A stretch of DNA of 11,101 bases from Flavobacteriales bacterium (GCA_947450405.1 CANFVI010000043.1:1-11101); one strand, 5' to 3'; shown: positions 1 to 7,861, numbered from the stretch's first letter. Notes: a model not told the origin generated them from the letters alone. A program made the numbers and translations.

Positions 1-45
1 ATTTTAAAAAATGGATAGTTCTTCATAAACGAAAATACAATATAC

Positions 46-81
46 CATTTTTTATTAAGAAATGTGTCAAGAAAATGTCAA
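46..81. repeat. 36-bp direct repeat, copy 1
   Basis: This 36-bp stretch is identical to the one at 407-442; the core reads aagaaatgtgtcaagaaaat. Both copies have the same orientation, with starts 361 bp apart. The interval between them holds a broken gene and an 11-bp tandem repeat. It could be the scar of a small mobile element or of a local duplication. No transposase or terminal inverted repeat is visible. Confidence 0.9.
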
Positions 82-143
82 CTTTATTAACGGGTAATTG
101 AAGTCTGATTATATTTCAAGTATGGGATAATCTAGGTTGAATG

Positions 144-192
144 TCTAAAGTTCATCTAAAGTCCATCTAAAGTTCATCTAAAGTCCATCTAA
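144..192. repeat. 11-bp tandem repeat, about 4.5 units
   Basis: Four head-to-tail 11-bp units alternate TCTAAAGTTCA and TCTAAAGTCCA, so they also form two 22-bp units, followed by a partial TCTAA. The array lies just beyond the stop codon of the minus-strand gene remnant. A related AAAGTCCA lies inside the last codons of that remnant (about 215-222), which suggests that the array grew by slippage from the end of the gene. No function is apparent. Confidence 0.9.
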
Positions 193-195
193 CTT

Positions 196-405
196 TTAAA
201 TTTTAGATGATGTTAAAGTCCATTTGGGATAACGCACACTTCCATGATTTTCAATATGTTTTTCTCTTTTTGAAAGAGCATAGATGAGATTTCGAACTTT
301 ATTTGCTTTTTGCTTTTCATCTAAAACTGCCGGTAAAATGTCTAAAATTAGATGATCAATATTTGCCTTGGTTTCAAAGCCATATCGTTTGATTTGATTT
401 AAAAT
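196..405 (-). pseudogene. C-terminal remnant of an AlbA_2/RecG-like ATP-binding regulator
   Basis: An open stretch of 69 codons ends in TAA at 196-198. Its translation starts ILNQIKRYGFETKANIDHLI, continues with LPAVLDEKQKANKVRNLIYA and ends near YPKWTLTSSKI. The pattern of a helix-turn-helix, then LxDEQKxxKVxNLL-like text and a final xxPxWxL resembles the winged-helix C-terminus of Bacteroidota proteins with an AlbA_2 domain, often named RecG-like or putative DNA-binding. The frame has no start codon and is closed upstream by TGA at 406-408, exactly where the second 36-bp repeat begins. The rest of the gene is therefore missing, and this is read as a decayed 3' end. The coding character is clear by eye; the family assignment is moderate. 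Confidence 0.6.
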
Positions 406-406
406 T

Positions 407-442
407 CATTTTTTATTAAGAAATGTGTCAAGAAAATGTCAA
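407..442. repeat. 36-bp direct repeat, copy 2
   Basis: Second identical copy of the sequence at 46-81. Read on the minus strand it ends in an ATG and abuts the 5' break of the gene remnant at 196-405, so it marks the point where the original gene was interrupted or deleted. Confidence 0.9.
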
Positions 443-508
443 GTATTTCATTGTCGATAACTTGTCTAGCATCCCATCAATTCAATCGCTAAATTGTACC
501 TCATTTTT

Positions 509-1738
509 ATGGATCCAAATTTGCAAAATACCTTTCGGAAAGAATATTTGAAGCTTGCCCATCCTGAGCCGAAATTTAGGATAGAAACGCTGAAGGATTA
601 CTATTTGTATCGGGAGGATTTGTTGGATTATCAGTATAATAACCAGTTGATGCTCGATCTAATTCAATTGAATTTAACGTGCTTCGACGTCCCTAAAAGA
701 ATTGATCGTTTTGGTATGTTGAAGAATACCATCAATTTTATCATTGAAACGAAGCCGATGTTTCGATATGTTCGAAATCCTGGTACACAGTTAAAGGCGA
801 AGCCGTCCACGGAGGTAATTGAGGGCGTTTTTCAAATATTTCAGCGCGTTACCACCGATAAAGTCAACTTGGTTATCAATGAAAAAGTTGGCAGAAGCGT
901 CTATTGGTTTTTTGTTAATTTCTTGACCAAGGTGAAGCTTTCAGAAGAACAGTGGGATTGGGTGTTGGCGCAGGCAATTGAAAATGAATACGTTCGACCC
1001 GTTATTGAGACGGCAACTGTCCCTCATGAAAAAATAGCCAAATGGGTGGAACAGCACTTTCAATTGGATTTTGTGGCTTCCCAAAGGGCCCGTTATACAG
1101 CGCATTTGATTGATTGGAATCACGATTTTGAATTGACAAATGAGCAAATTTTGAGGGACTGTGAACAGTTGAATATTTTGGATCAGGCCTATATAGATCA
1201 GGTGATTGATACCTATAACCAGCAACAATTATTGGAAAGTATTTGGGAAACCGAAGAGCCCACAGATTGGCTTGAAGAGCTAAAAAATGTGCCCGTTTTC
1301 AAATATTCAATGGATGGACTTTTGAAGGATGATGGCTTTAGGAAAATGACACCGGAGGAAGATGAGGAGGAATATTCGTTGGTAAGATGCCGAAGTTTTT
1401 CGGAATTTCACAGGAATCAGATGAAGTCAGAGTTCTGTGGTTTCCATTTAAGTTATTGCTTTTTGCCTCATTCGCGCCGTTTGTATCCGGTTCCAACGAA
1501 GGAGGAAAAAGAGGGTCGCGTGTTTTTTCCAGACTTTGAAGCCGCTCGAAAAGAACTTGCATTCAATGTAGATTTGGCACGTTCCAAATATATGTTATGG
1601 GCTATCGCTGAATCGCGATTAACCAATGCAGAAAAAGCTAAATTAATGAAAAAGTACTGGCATGAAGACTTGTCGAAAACATGGCTTCACATTGCCAAAG
1701 CAAAGAAAAATGCAGAAATGCTGAAAGGATTTATTTGA
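509..1738 (+). CDS. hypothetical protein, 409 aa
   Basis: I do not recognise this protein. The ATG at 509 (MDPNLQNTF) is preferred to an in-frame TTG at 494. The product looks cytosolic and mostly helical: there is no signal peptide or membrane segment, it is rich in aromatic and charged residues, and it has an acidic run around residues 286-292 (TPEEDEEEYS). The most distinctive stretch is aromatic and cysteine-containing, near KSEFCGFHLSYCF and followed by PHSRRLYPVP. It is first of three closely spaced plus-strand genes, the next starting 5 bp after its stop, so they are probably one operon. Local GC is visibly higher than in the operon at 3689-10007 (29 of 60 bases in the row at 1501-1560), which suggests it belongs to the host backbone. 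That the gene is real is secure; its function is unknown. Confidence 0.85.
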   Translation: MDPNLQNTFRKEYLKLAHPEPKFRIETLKDYYLYREDLLDYQYNNQLMLDLIQLNLTCFDVPKRIDRFGMLKNTINFIIETKPMFRYVRNPGTQLKAKPSTEVIEGVFQIFQRVTTDKVNLVINEKVGRSVYWFFVNFLTKVKLSEEQWDWVLAQAIENEYVRPVIETATVPHEKIAKWVEQHFQLDFVASQRARYTAHLIDWNHDFELTNEQILRDCEQLNILDQAYIDQVIDTYNQQQLLESIWETEEPTDWLEELKNVPVFKYSMDGLLKDDGFRKMTPEEDEEEYSLVRCRSFSEFHRNQMKSEFCGFHLSYCFLPHSRRLYPVPTKEEKEGRVFFPDFEAARKELAFNVDLARSKYMLWAIAESRLTNAEKAKLMKKYWHEDLSKTWLHIAKAKKNAEMLKGFI

Positions 1739-1743
1739 AAATA

Positions 1744-2247
1744 ATGAAAACGAAACCAATCACCCGAGAATTACTGGCGAATTTTCCATTAGAAAAAATG
1801 GTATACGCCGAATATGGCGAATTGGGCGCCATGGGAGCAGAAGGACAAGTGTATTGCTATATCATTGAAAATGATGAACTTGTTCGATATTACACCAACA
1901 TCAAAGAGCACGAAGATATCTTGTTTTTCACATTTTTAGATTTGATTGAGAAACACACCGACAACACCTATTATGATTACCTAGCGTCGAAGCGGAAAGT
2001 CCCTGAACTGGACGAATCCATCTATTTTTTCGGCATTTATGGAAGTTTGGGAAATCATGCTTTATTCAATCGTCACATACATGTATCGTTTGATAATTTG
2101 AGTTATTATATAGAAATCGACAACAAAAGATTTGAGTTCAATTCATGTTTCGATTATATTGCACATGTTGTGAAACCACAAATCACTAAAGTATACTCGC
2201 ATTTGAAATCAAGGGAATGGGTAAACCGGATGTTAGGAAATGACTGA
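1744..2247 (+). CDS. hypothetical protein, 167 aa
   Basis: Unrecognised protein beginning MKTKPITRELLANF. An in-frame ATG at 1681 would overlap the preceding gene by 58 bp and add a lysine- and cysteine-rich stretch that reads like out-of-frame sequence, so the ATG at 1744, 5 bp after the upstream stop, is chosen. The protein has alternating hydrophobic stretches suggesting beta strands (around GQVYCYIIE, YFFGIYGSLG, HIHVSFDNLSYYIEI) and no membrane segment or obvious catalytic motif. It is the middle gene of the 509-2744 group; the next gene starts 5 bp after its TGA. Confidence 0.8.
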   Translation: MKTKPITRELLANFPLEKMVYAEYGELGAMGAEGQVYCYIIENDELVRYYTNIKEHEDILFFTFLDLIEKHTDNTYYDYLASKRKVPELDESIYFFGIYGSLGNHALFNRHIHVSFDNLSYYIEIDNKRFEFNSCFDYIAHVVKPQITKVYSHLKSREWVNRMLGND

Positions 2248-2252
2248 TTTGT

Positions 2253-2744
2253 ATGAATAAGAAACGCATTATCATTCTTTTTGGTGTCCCTGTTTTGTTG
2301 GGCATCCTATATATTTTGAGGTACAAGATTTTGGTCTTGTTATGTATTTTTGGGGGATATTTTGTCTCCCCAGAAGGGTCGGCGGTACTTACCAATTACT
2401 GCTTCCACGAAACCGATACATTGATTTTGGATTCGAGTTACTTACAACGATCCCCAGTGATTGTGAAGTTGGCAAAGAAGATGAGGGTAGGGCAAACCGT
2501 AAAATGTTATGGGTTCAAGCAATACAAAGATTATCGGTTGTCGTATGCCTTAAATCCTTTCACCATTTCCCGCTCGAAGCAAGGCTATACCATTTCGCAA
2601 TGGATCGCCTTCGACACCACCGGAAAAGTCCACACTACGCTCAATCTCTTCTTATTCAAAGTGCGCGTCCCAGATAATTTCGTCCATACTTTCGAATGCA
2701 CCCCGTTTATGGTGATATCGAAGTTTAGGTGTTTGAAGGGGTAG
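2253..2744 (+). CDS. membrane-anchored hypothetical protein, 163 aa
   Basis: The N-terminus is strongly hydrophobic: a basic start (MNKKR), one probable membrane helix at residues 6-22 and a second or continuing one at 25-38 (KILVLLCIFGGYF). About 120 mainly beta-like residues follow, with cysteines at 50, 85, 149 and 160 that could form disulfides if this part lies outside the cytoplasm. No lipobox is visible. The family is unrecognised. It is the last of three closely spaced genes and its stop lies 8 bp from the stop of the convergent gene at 2753-3610. No hairpin terminator fits between them. Confidence 0.8.
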   Translation: MNKKRIIILFGVPVLLGILYILRYKILVLLCIFGGYFVSPEGSAVLTNYCFHETDTLILDSSYLQRSPVIVKLAKKMRVGQTVKCYGFKQYKDYRLSYALNPFTISRSKQGYTISQWIAFDTTGKVHTTLNLFLFKVRVPDNFVHTFECTPFMVISKFRCLKG

Positions 2745-2752
2745 GTGGGGAA

Positions 2753-3610
2753 TTATAAACTTAAGCAAATAATCTCGTTGGCGTTTTTGCCAATGCCCTG
2801 CAAATGTCTTAATTGATTGTTTTTAAGCCAGATTGCTTTCCGCGTTGGTGGTTTTAGGAATCGTTTGGTATAACTGAATTCTGAGGTTTCGTTTTCTTCG
2901 GTAAGTAATGACCAATATCCTTTTGCCAGTCCTTGGCTTTCAAGTTTATTGAACCATTTTAGCGGTAAAAAATGTTGTAAAATGCCCATTTGTCCTCCAA
3001 AAAACACTTCACTATTTTTGTCTGTTGCCACTCCCATACCCCAAACCAAATAGGCTGTTTTGGGTGTTCCATTTACAATGGTTGTGGTGATGTAAACCAT
3101 CCAGATGTCGTACATTGGAATTCCATAGGAGGAAAAGTTTAAAGTTTGAGCGTAATCTTTTGTAAATGTGGTTATCCCAGTTTTGTTAAATTGAAGGATT
3201 GCCTGTTTCTCGTGGTGTCTCAATTTTGTGACGAAGCTGTCTGAATAGCGTACTTTATTTTTTTGTTTTTTCGAGGGACTCCCAGCCGTGTGCATGAGTA
3301 AATGCCTAGAGAAATCCATATTGTCGATATCCGGGAGTTCCTTATTCAAGAAAGCATTTCCTAGAACACTAGAATAATGAATGGCTCTTAACGGCCCAAT
3401 TGGCGGCGTCAGGTAACCCGCCAAAATCCCCGATTTTAAATAAGTCTTTATCCTAATTTTATCAAACAAGTTCCATTGATTTTTGCTTCCCAAGTAATGG
3501 AGATCCATAAAAATCAAAAATACGTATGCCAACAGAAAGAGAAATATTCTACCGGCATAGAACCATTCGGGGCGTGGAAACTTCTGACGGAGGTGGGTGA
3601 GGATGTTCAC
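2753..3610 (-). CDS. membrane-anchored hypothetical protein, 285 aa
   Basis: Unrecognised protein with one N-terminal membrane helix at about residues 18-36 (WFYAGRIFLFLLAYVFLIF) and a roughly 245-residue tail, probably periplasmic. The tail has motifs such as YLTPPIGPLRAIHYSS and MYDIWMVYITTT but none I can tie to a catalytic family. The start is GTG at 3610: no ATG lies in frame upstream before a stop at 3635-3637, and the first internal ATG would remove most of the membrane helix. It is on the same strand as the operon at 3689-10007 and 78 bp downstream of it, but its base composition is far richer in GC (30 of 60 bases in the row at 3361-3420). It is therefore probably resident sequence rather than part of that operon, although read-through is possible. 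Confidence 0.8.
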   Translation of the reverse strand: MNILTHLRQKFPRPEWFYAGRIFLFLLAYVFLIFMDLHYLGSKNQWNLFDKIRIKTYLKSGILAGYLTPPIGPLRAIHYSSVLGNAFLNKELPDIDNMDFSRHLLMHTAGSPSKKQKNKVRYSDSFVTKLRHHEKQAILQFNKTGITTFTKDYAQTLNFSSYGIPMYDIWMVYITTTIVNGTPKTAYLVWGMGVATDKNSEVFFGGQMGILQHFLPLKWFNKLESQGLAKGYWSLLTEENETSEFSYTKRFLKPPTRKAIWLKNNQLRHLQGIGKNANEIICLSL

Positions 3611-3688
3611 AATTTTGTTGTTGGAGGAGGAGACTTATCTTTGAATAATTTCAATCAAGTAGGTAATTTCGTATTGCAATTAACTATT

Positions 3689-5053
3689 TTAAGTAATGAA
3701 ATCTGAAACAGAATTACTAGATAAAATTTCTTCTTGTTCGGTCTTCCATTTTTTAATTGCTGCAATTGCAATTTCCTGTTGCGCGACAGAAATTGCTTCT
3801 AATATTTGTTTATTAGATTGTAATTCTGCATTCATCTTTTGTTCAAATTTATCAGAATGAATTCGAATTGAAGTATTAATTTCTTGATTTAAATTAGATT
3901 GTAATTCTAATTGTTTAACTTTATATTCATATTTAATTCTATCTATAATATCATCATAAGGACCACGTTCCGTCATCATTTTAAACAATATAGGCGCAAT
4001 TTCAATAAATACAAATAGAATTGTAATTAGCCATTTTACAACGAAAAGTATTGTATATTTATCAGTTAGTCGACTTAATGCTTCCAAACGCGCCATTAGA
4101 CCTGAATATTGTTTTGATATTTCTTCGTTTTCATCCCTAGTTCCTTCAAGTCTTTTATTGAGAATTACAATTTCTTTTTCTAAGGCAATAATTTTCGGTT
4201 GATTACCCAATCTGGCTTCTTTTGCTTGCTCATAATATTCTTGACCTCTTGAAAATTTTAAACTATTTAAATTACTAATTTTATTAATAAGTTCAGATCT
4301 TTTCCTATAATTTGAAACATTGTTATAAATGTTTCGATTTCTTAGTGCATTATTTTTTTCAATTTCATTATTTGCATTTCTCGCAATACCATCGTAATAA
4401 TAATATTTACTTTCATTACTTTTAATTATATTATTAATGTTATTTAATTCGGATTGATTTAAACTAATTTGTTGATCTTCTATTGTTGTTTTAGTTGATA
4501 AATCTTCTGCTTTTGATTCGTAAATATTCTGTTCATTTTTTAATTTTTGAATCTCGGTTTGTTTTGAAGATATAATAGAAAGTATAGGTTTTTCTCCCTC
4601 TCCTAAACGCGATCTTTCCTCCCTAATTATATTTTGTATCTCAACATTTATTTCTTTTTCAAATAATTTTAATTCAAGTGGTGTTGAAATTACAAATCCT
4701 AAAATTATGGCCATCGCTAACCTTGGAGCGGCTTCAATTAATTCTTGTTTTGATATCGTTTTCTTTCCATCGCCTACACCGAAAGAAGCAACGATATATC
4801 TGTCTAAATTAAAAATTAATGAACCCCAAAAAAGGCCAAATGGTATAGCCAGATAAGTGCTTTTAAAAGCTGTAAAAAATGCATACCCACCGGCAAAACT
4901 TGCCATAAGAGCTGTGAATATTATTGTTCCGCCTATTCCGAAATATTTGCTTTTTTCCATTGGAACTTGATTTAATATTTCTATATCAGCCCCAGAAGAC
5001 CATAAAAAAAGATTGTTTATTTTATTACCTAAATATTTTATTAGTTTTTTCAT
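3689..5053 (-). CDS. DUF4407 family membrane protein with coiled-coil insert
   Basis: The 454-residue protein matches the DUF4407 (PF14362) layout. The N-terminus has FLWSSGADIEIL. Membrane helices follow at about 37-61 and 67-83, then the family-typical NLDRYIVAS at 82-90, a third helix at 110-127 after AAPRLAMA with STPLELKLFEKEI behind it, and a fourth at 333-357. Between helices 3 and 4 lie about 200 charged, Asn-, Glu- and Lys-rich residues (135-330) predicted as coiled coil, and a further helical tail of about 95 residues follows helix 4. The molecular role of DUF4407 is not established. Here it is the last gene of the operon, 5 bp after the kinase stop, so it is probably the membrane component, whether sensor, anchor or effector channel. 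The family assignment is confident; the role is inference. Confidence 0.85.
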   Translation of the reverse strand: MKKLIKYLGNKINNLFLWSSGADIEILNQVPMEKSKYFGIGGTIIFTALMASFAGGYAFFTAFKSTYLAIPFGLFWGSLIFNLDRYIVASFGVGDGKKTISKQELIEAAPRLAMAIILGFVISTPLELKLFEKEINVEIQNIIREERSRLGEGEKPILSIISSKQTEIQKLKNEQNIYESKAEDLSTKTTIEDQQISLNQSELNNINNIIKSNESKYYYYDGIARNANNEIEKNNALRNRNIYNNVSNYRKRSELINKISNLNSLKFSRGQEYYEQAKEARLGNQPKIIALEKEIVILNKRLEGTRDENEEISKQYSGLMARLEALSRLTDKYTILFVVKWLITILFVFIEIAPILFKMMTERGPYDDIIDRIKYEYKVKQLELQSNLNQEINTSIRIHSDKFEQKMNAELQSNKQILEAISVAQQEIAIAAIKKWKTEQEEILSSNSVSDFIT

Positions 5054-5058
5054 AGCTA

Positions 5059-7083
5059 TTATTTTCTTATTATTTTAAATAAATTATCGAATAATTTAGT
5101 CGGATTATGCCATCCTGTTTTACTCTTTTCTATATGATTAATTTCTCTTTCTAATTCAATAAAATTCGGTAGTATGTTATTAAATGAAATAGAATTATTA
5201 AGTCTAAATTCTAAATTTTTATTAAAAAAATCAGGGATTTTTAAATTATTTTCTGGTACAACAACATCCATGTTAATTGTTGGTGTAGGTACAAAAATTC
5301 CTTTAATTATTGGTATTGGAAATGGCTTAGTTTCAATTGTTTTTGAGACTTCGTTAAAATGCCCTTTTGCGATTAAAGTAAATTCTGTTTTTTCTACAAT
5401 TCCAATAAAAGTTGAGCCGCTTAAAGGTACATTTCCAATTCTCGGGCTTATTGAGACTTCAATTGTATCATTAGTTTCCCAAAATAAATCAATGTTATCA
5501 ATTCCTTTTTCAATATTTATTTCATATTTAAAATTGGTAATGGTTGCTATATTGACATCAATAATTATTGTCTCAACAATTTCTTGGTCAAAATTGCCAA
5601 TAGCTTTTAATTTATAAGTAGTTTTTTCTATTGGATTTACTTCAAAAGTATCAATTGGTCGAAACTGCGAATTGAAATTTTCTAAAACCACAAATTTAGA
5701 ATTCTCCGCTACCCAATTTAATTTAACTGGAGATAAGTCTGTTCTTTTATTTGTATTTGAAGAAAATAATTTTATTACTGGATTTATTTTAACGGTTTCA
5801 ATCTGAATCGATTTTGTAGATTCACCAAAATCGTTTAAAACTTTGATGGTTACATTACTTGATTCTTTAAATGTTTTGTTATGAAAATCTGAATCAATTA
5901 ATTCACCATTTATGTATACTAAATTTCCCTTTTCAATTTCCCATTCAAATTTTACATTTTCCTCACTACTATTTACACTTTTTTTGTCAGATTTAAAAAT
6001 CTTAATAATGGGCAATGATTCTGTTAATAAGCAAATTTCGTACAGTATATTCTCCCATTCTTTCGAGCTTAATCTTTGCTTTTCATTTTTATAACCCTTA
6101 TTAAAGACTTTTTCAAATGCTTTAATTAATTTTTCCAGACCATTTTGTTCTAAGTATTGAATTCTTTTAATTATCTCAACATACGTTATTGAATTATTCT
6201 TATTGAAATATTGTGAATCCTCGCTAATGTTTGGCCATTTATTTTCTTTAAGATATTTTGACTTAGTTTGATCGACTGCATCTTTCAGAAAAAAGAATGG
6301 GGCTATGCCAAAAATCAATTCAAAAATAGAACTTGCTAATACCCAATTTTCTTCTTGAATTCTTTCTTCAAGCGTCAAATTATCTTTATCGCTGTCATTA
6401 GATAATATTTTTCTATACCTACTACCAATCCATTGCCCTATTTTGCCAATTGTTGTAGGCTTTTTTTGTATATCATGATGGAAACCACTGTCAAAATCTA
6501 TTAATGAAAGTTTTAATGTTTTGAAATTAATCCAAATCGCATTTTCACTTAAATCAGAATGAATGAAACTAATATCATGTAGGTAATTTATACTTTTAGA
6601 TAATTGATAAGCAAAAAACAATTTATCAGATATATCAATTTCAAAAAAATTTCTTTTATTAAAGGAATCGTTACCAAAATCTTCAAAATCATTAGAATTT
6701 AAATCATGCATTATTAATCCCATTATTTGATTTTCATCAATCTCATTATAACCGTTAAATGCGATGAAAGGGATCCCTAATAATTCAGGATAAATATGTG
6801 AAACTAATTTGTTTGTGTTTTGAATTGACTGTTTTAATTTTTTATGTAAAATTGAAATAGTTTGGTAGGCATGCTCTTGGTTATTTGTATTGTCAATTAA
6901 TTTTAATAAATACTTTTGAGACTGAATACCATTGATACTTTCAATTTTATATACCTTGCCAAAACCTCCAGAGCCAATAAAATCATCATAAAAAGATAAT
7001 GATTTTAACGGCAATAAAGAACCATCTGAACCAAGATGTTCAATAAAGGAAATATTTGTTATGGCTGAGATTGTCTTAATCAT
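5059..7083 (-). CDS. protein kinase with three C-terminal Ig-like repeats
   Basis: The 674-residue protein starts at the ATG at 7083, overlapping the phosphatase stop by 8 bp; an in-frame TTG at 7092 is the less likely alternative. The kinase domain spans about residues 30-350: glycine loop GSGGFGKVYK (37-46), candidate ATP lysine K61, catalytic-loop HSDLSENA (175-182, D177) and metal motif IDFDSG, where DFG is DFD (196-198). The DxDS pattern recalls the COG4248 kinases that pair with PP2C and vWA proteins. Three Ig-like beta repeats follow at about 359-431, 435-509 and 513-585, each with a central F/L-x-W and an ending like TxYxLxAxGxF. A roughly 85-residue tail includes PIPIIKGIF and a basic C-terminus. 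No membrane segment is seen, so the repeats should be cytosolic and used for binding. It presumably phosphorylates operon partners and is opposed by the adjacent PP2C. The altered motifs leave open whether it is fully active. Confidence 0.88.
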   Translation of the reverse strand: MIKTISAITNISFIEHLGSDGSLLPLKSLSFYDDFIGSGGFGKVYKIESINGIQSQKYLLKLIDNTNNQEHAYQTISILHKKLKQSIQNTNKLVSHIYPELLGIPFIAFNGYNEIDENQIMGLIMHDLNSNDFEDFGNDSFNKRNFFEIDISDKLFFAYQLSKSINYLHDISFIHSDLSENAIWINFKTLKLSLIDFDSGFHHDIQKKPTTIGKIGQWIGSRYRKILSNDSDKDNLTLEERIQEENWVLASSIFELIFGIAPFFFLKDAVDQTKSKYLKENKWPNISEDSQYFNKNNSITYVEIIKRIQYLEQNGLEKLIKAFEKVFNKGYKNEKQRLSSKEWENILYEICLLTESLPIIKIFKSDKKSVNSSEENVKFEWEIEKGNLVYINGELIDSDFHNKTFKESSNVTIKVLNDFGESTKSIQIETVKINPVIKLFSSNTNKRTDLSPVKLNWVAENSKFVVLENFNSQFRPIDTFEVNPIEKTTYKLKAIGNFDQEIVETIIIDVNIATITNFKYEINIEKGIDNIDLFWETNDTIEVSISPRIGNVPLSGSTFIGIVEKTEFTLIAKGHFNEVSKTIETKPFPIPIIKGIFVPTPTINMDVVVPENNLKIPDFFNKNLEFRLNNSISFNNILPNFIELEREINHIEKSKTGWHNPTKLFDNLFKIIRK

Positions 7084-7861
7084 ATTGTTCAAGATAATAC
7101 TTTAACACTTCTTCCGTAATTACAATTGCAATTGATGCATCGTCTTCAAGTAATTCTTTATTCTTTAGTTCTTCTAGAATTTTCAAGTTGAATTTTTGCA
7201 AACTTTCTTGAAAGTCCTCAGATTTATTCTCTGTAATTAAAAAATCGTTCAAACTTGCTATAATAAATTGTAAAGAAGCAGACTCATTACGCCAATAGCG
7301 ACCTTCATTATCGTTGATAATTATATTCTCTTCTAAAGAATTGATTCCGTCTGTGAAGAAAATTAAAATATCACCATTAATATTATTTAGTGTTAATGTT
7401 ATTTTCCCTCTTTTATGCTCATTTTTATTGCTATTGTGTGATAAATGCCGAGTAAGAGATCCGTTGGATGAAATATGAGGATTGATTAAATTGTTATATC
7501 TGTATGGTAATAAATTATTTTGATTTTTCGCAAAGCTTCCAGACAACTGGATACATCCACCATTTCCAAGATATTCGATAGTTAAATCCTTGTTGTTATT
7601 GGTGTTTGCAAATAATATTGTCGTGCCACCTTCAATATTACTTTCTTTAAGTTTTATAATTTTATCGTTGTAAATGAGTTCATCTATGTCAGTATAAGCA
7701 CTGTCAATCATAATTTCACAAACAACTTCAGAGAATTTACCTGAATTTCCGAATTCACCTATGCCATCACAAAGAATTAGAGATTTAAAATCATCTGTAA
7801 TTAGAAAGTCTGAACAATCTTGATTCAATTTTACATTAATATGTTTTGCTGAAATATACAT
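7076..7861 (-). CDS. PP2C-family serine/threonine phosphatase
   Basis: The 261-residue protein carries the PP2C metal-binding motifs in order: NQD at 13-15, DGIG at 32-35, GGTT at 78-81, FFTDGI at 169-173 and LEDDAS at 238-243. The predicted metal ligands (D32, G33, D171, D240) are therefore all present. The usual GD motif after the GGTT strand is GN (GNGG at 99-102). The protein is at the short end for PP2C, with no extra domains, as is usual for phosphatases of vWA-PP2C-kinase triads. It should remove phosphate from substrates of the neighbouring kinase, possibly the vWA or PLD protein. Its ATG shares one base with the TGA of the vWA gene (TGATG), and its end overlaps the kinase start by 8 bp, which implies coupled translation. 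Confidence 0.9.
   Translation of the reverse strand: MYISAKHINVKLNQDCSDFLITDDFKSLILCDGIGEFGNSGKFSEVVCEIMIDSAYTDIDELIYNDKIIKLKESNIEGGTTILFANTNNNKDLTIEYLGNGGCIQLSGSFAKNQNNLLPYRYNNLINPHISSNGSLTRHLSHNSNKNEHKRGKITLTLNNINGDILIFFTDGINSLEENIIINDNEGRYWRNESASLQFIIASLNDFLITENKSEDFQESLQKFNLKILEELKNKELLEDDASIAIVITEEVLKYYLEQYD

Noticed and set aside
46..442. The two 36-bp repeats as a CRISPR array
   Set aside because: Only two copies, the interval is 325 bp, and it contains a gene remnant and a tandem repeat rather than spacers; no cas genes are in the window.
1681..1743. Upstream ATG extending the 167-aa protein
   Set aside because: It would overlap the preceding gene by 58 bp and add residues that look like out-of-frame translation; the ATG at 1744 fits the 5-bp spacing.
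2342..2677. 111-codon plus-strand reading frame overlapping the 163-aa membrane protein gene
   Set aside because: The other frame has a coherent membrane anchor and fits the operon spacing; this one is a shifted frame with no recognisable features.
5174..5617. 147-codon plus-strand reading frame
   Set aside because: It is antisense to the Ig-like repeat region of the kinase gene, arises from AT-rich complementary sequence and has no family-like pattern.
7084..7092. TTG start for the kinase
   Set aside because: An in-frame ATG lies three codons downstream, and the extra residues (MNN) add nothing to the domain.
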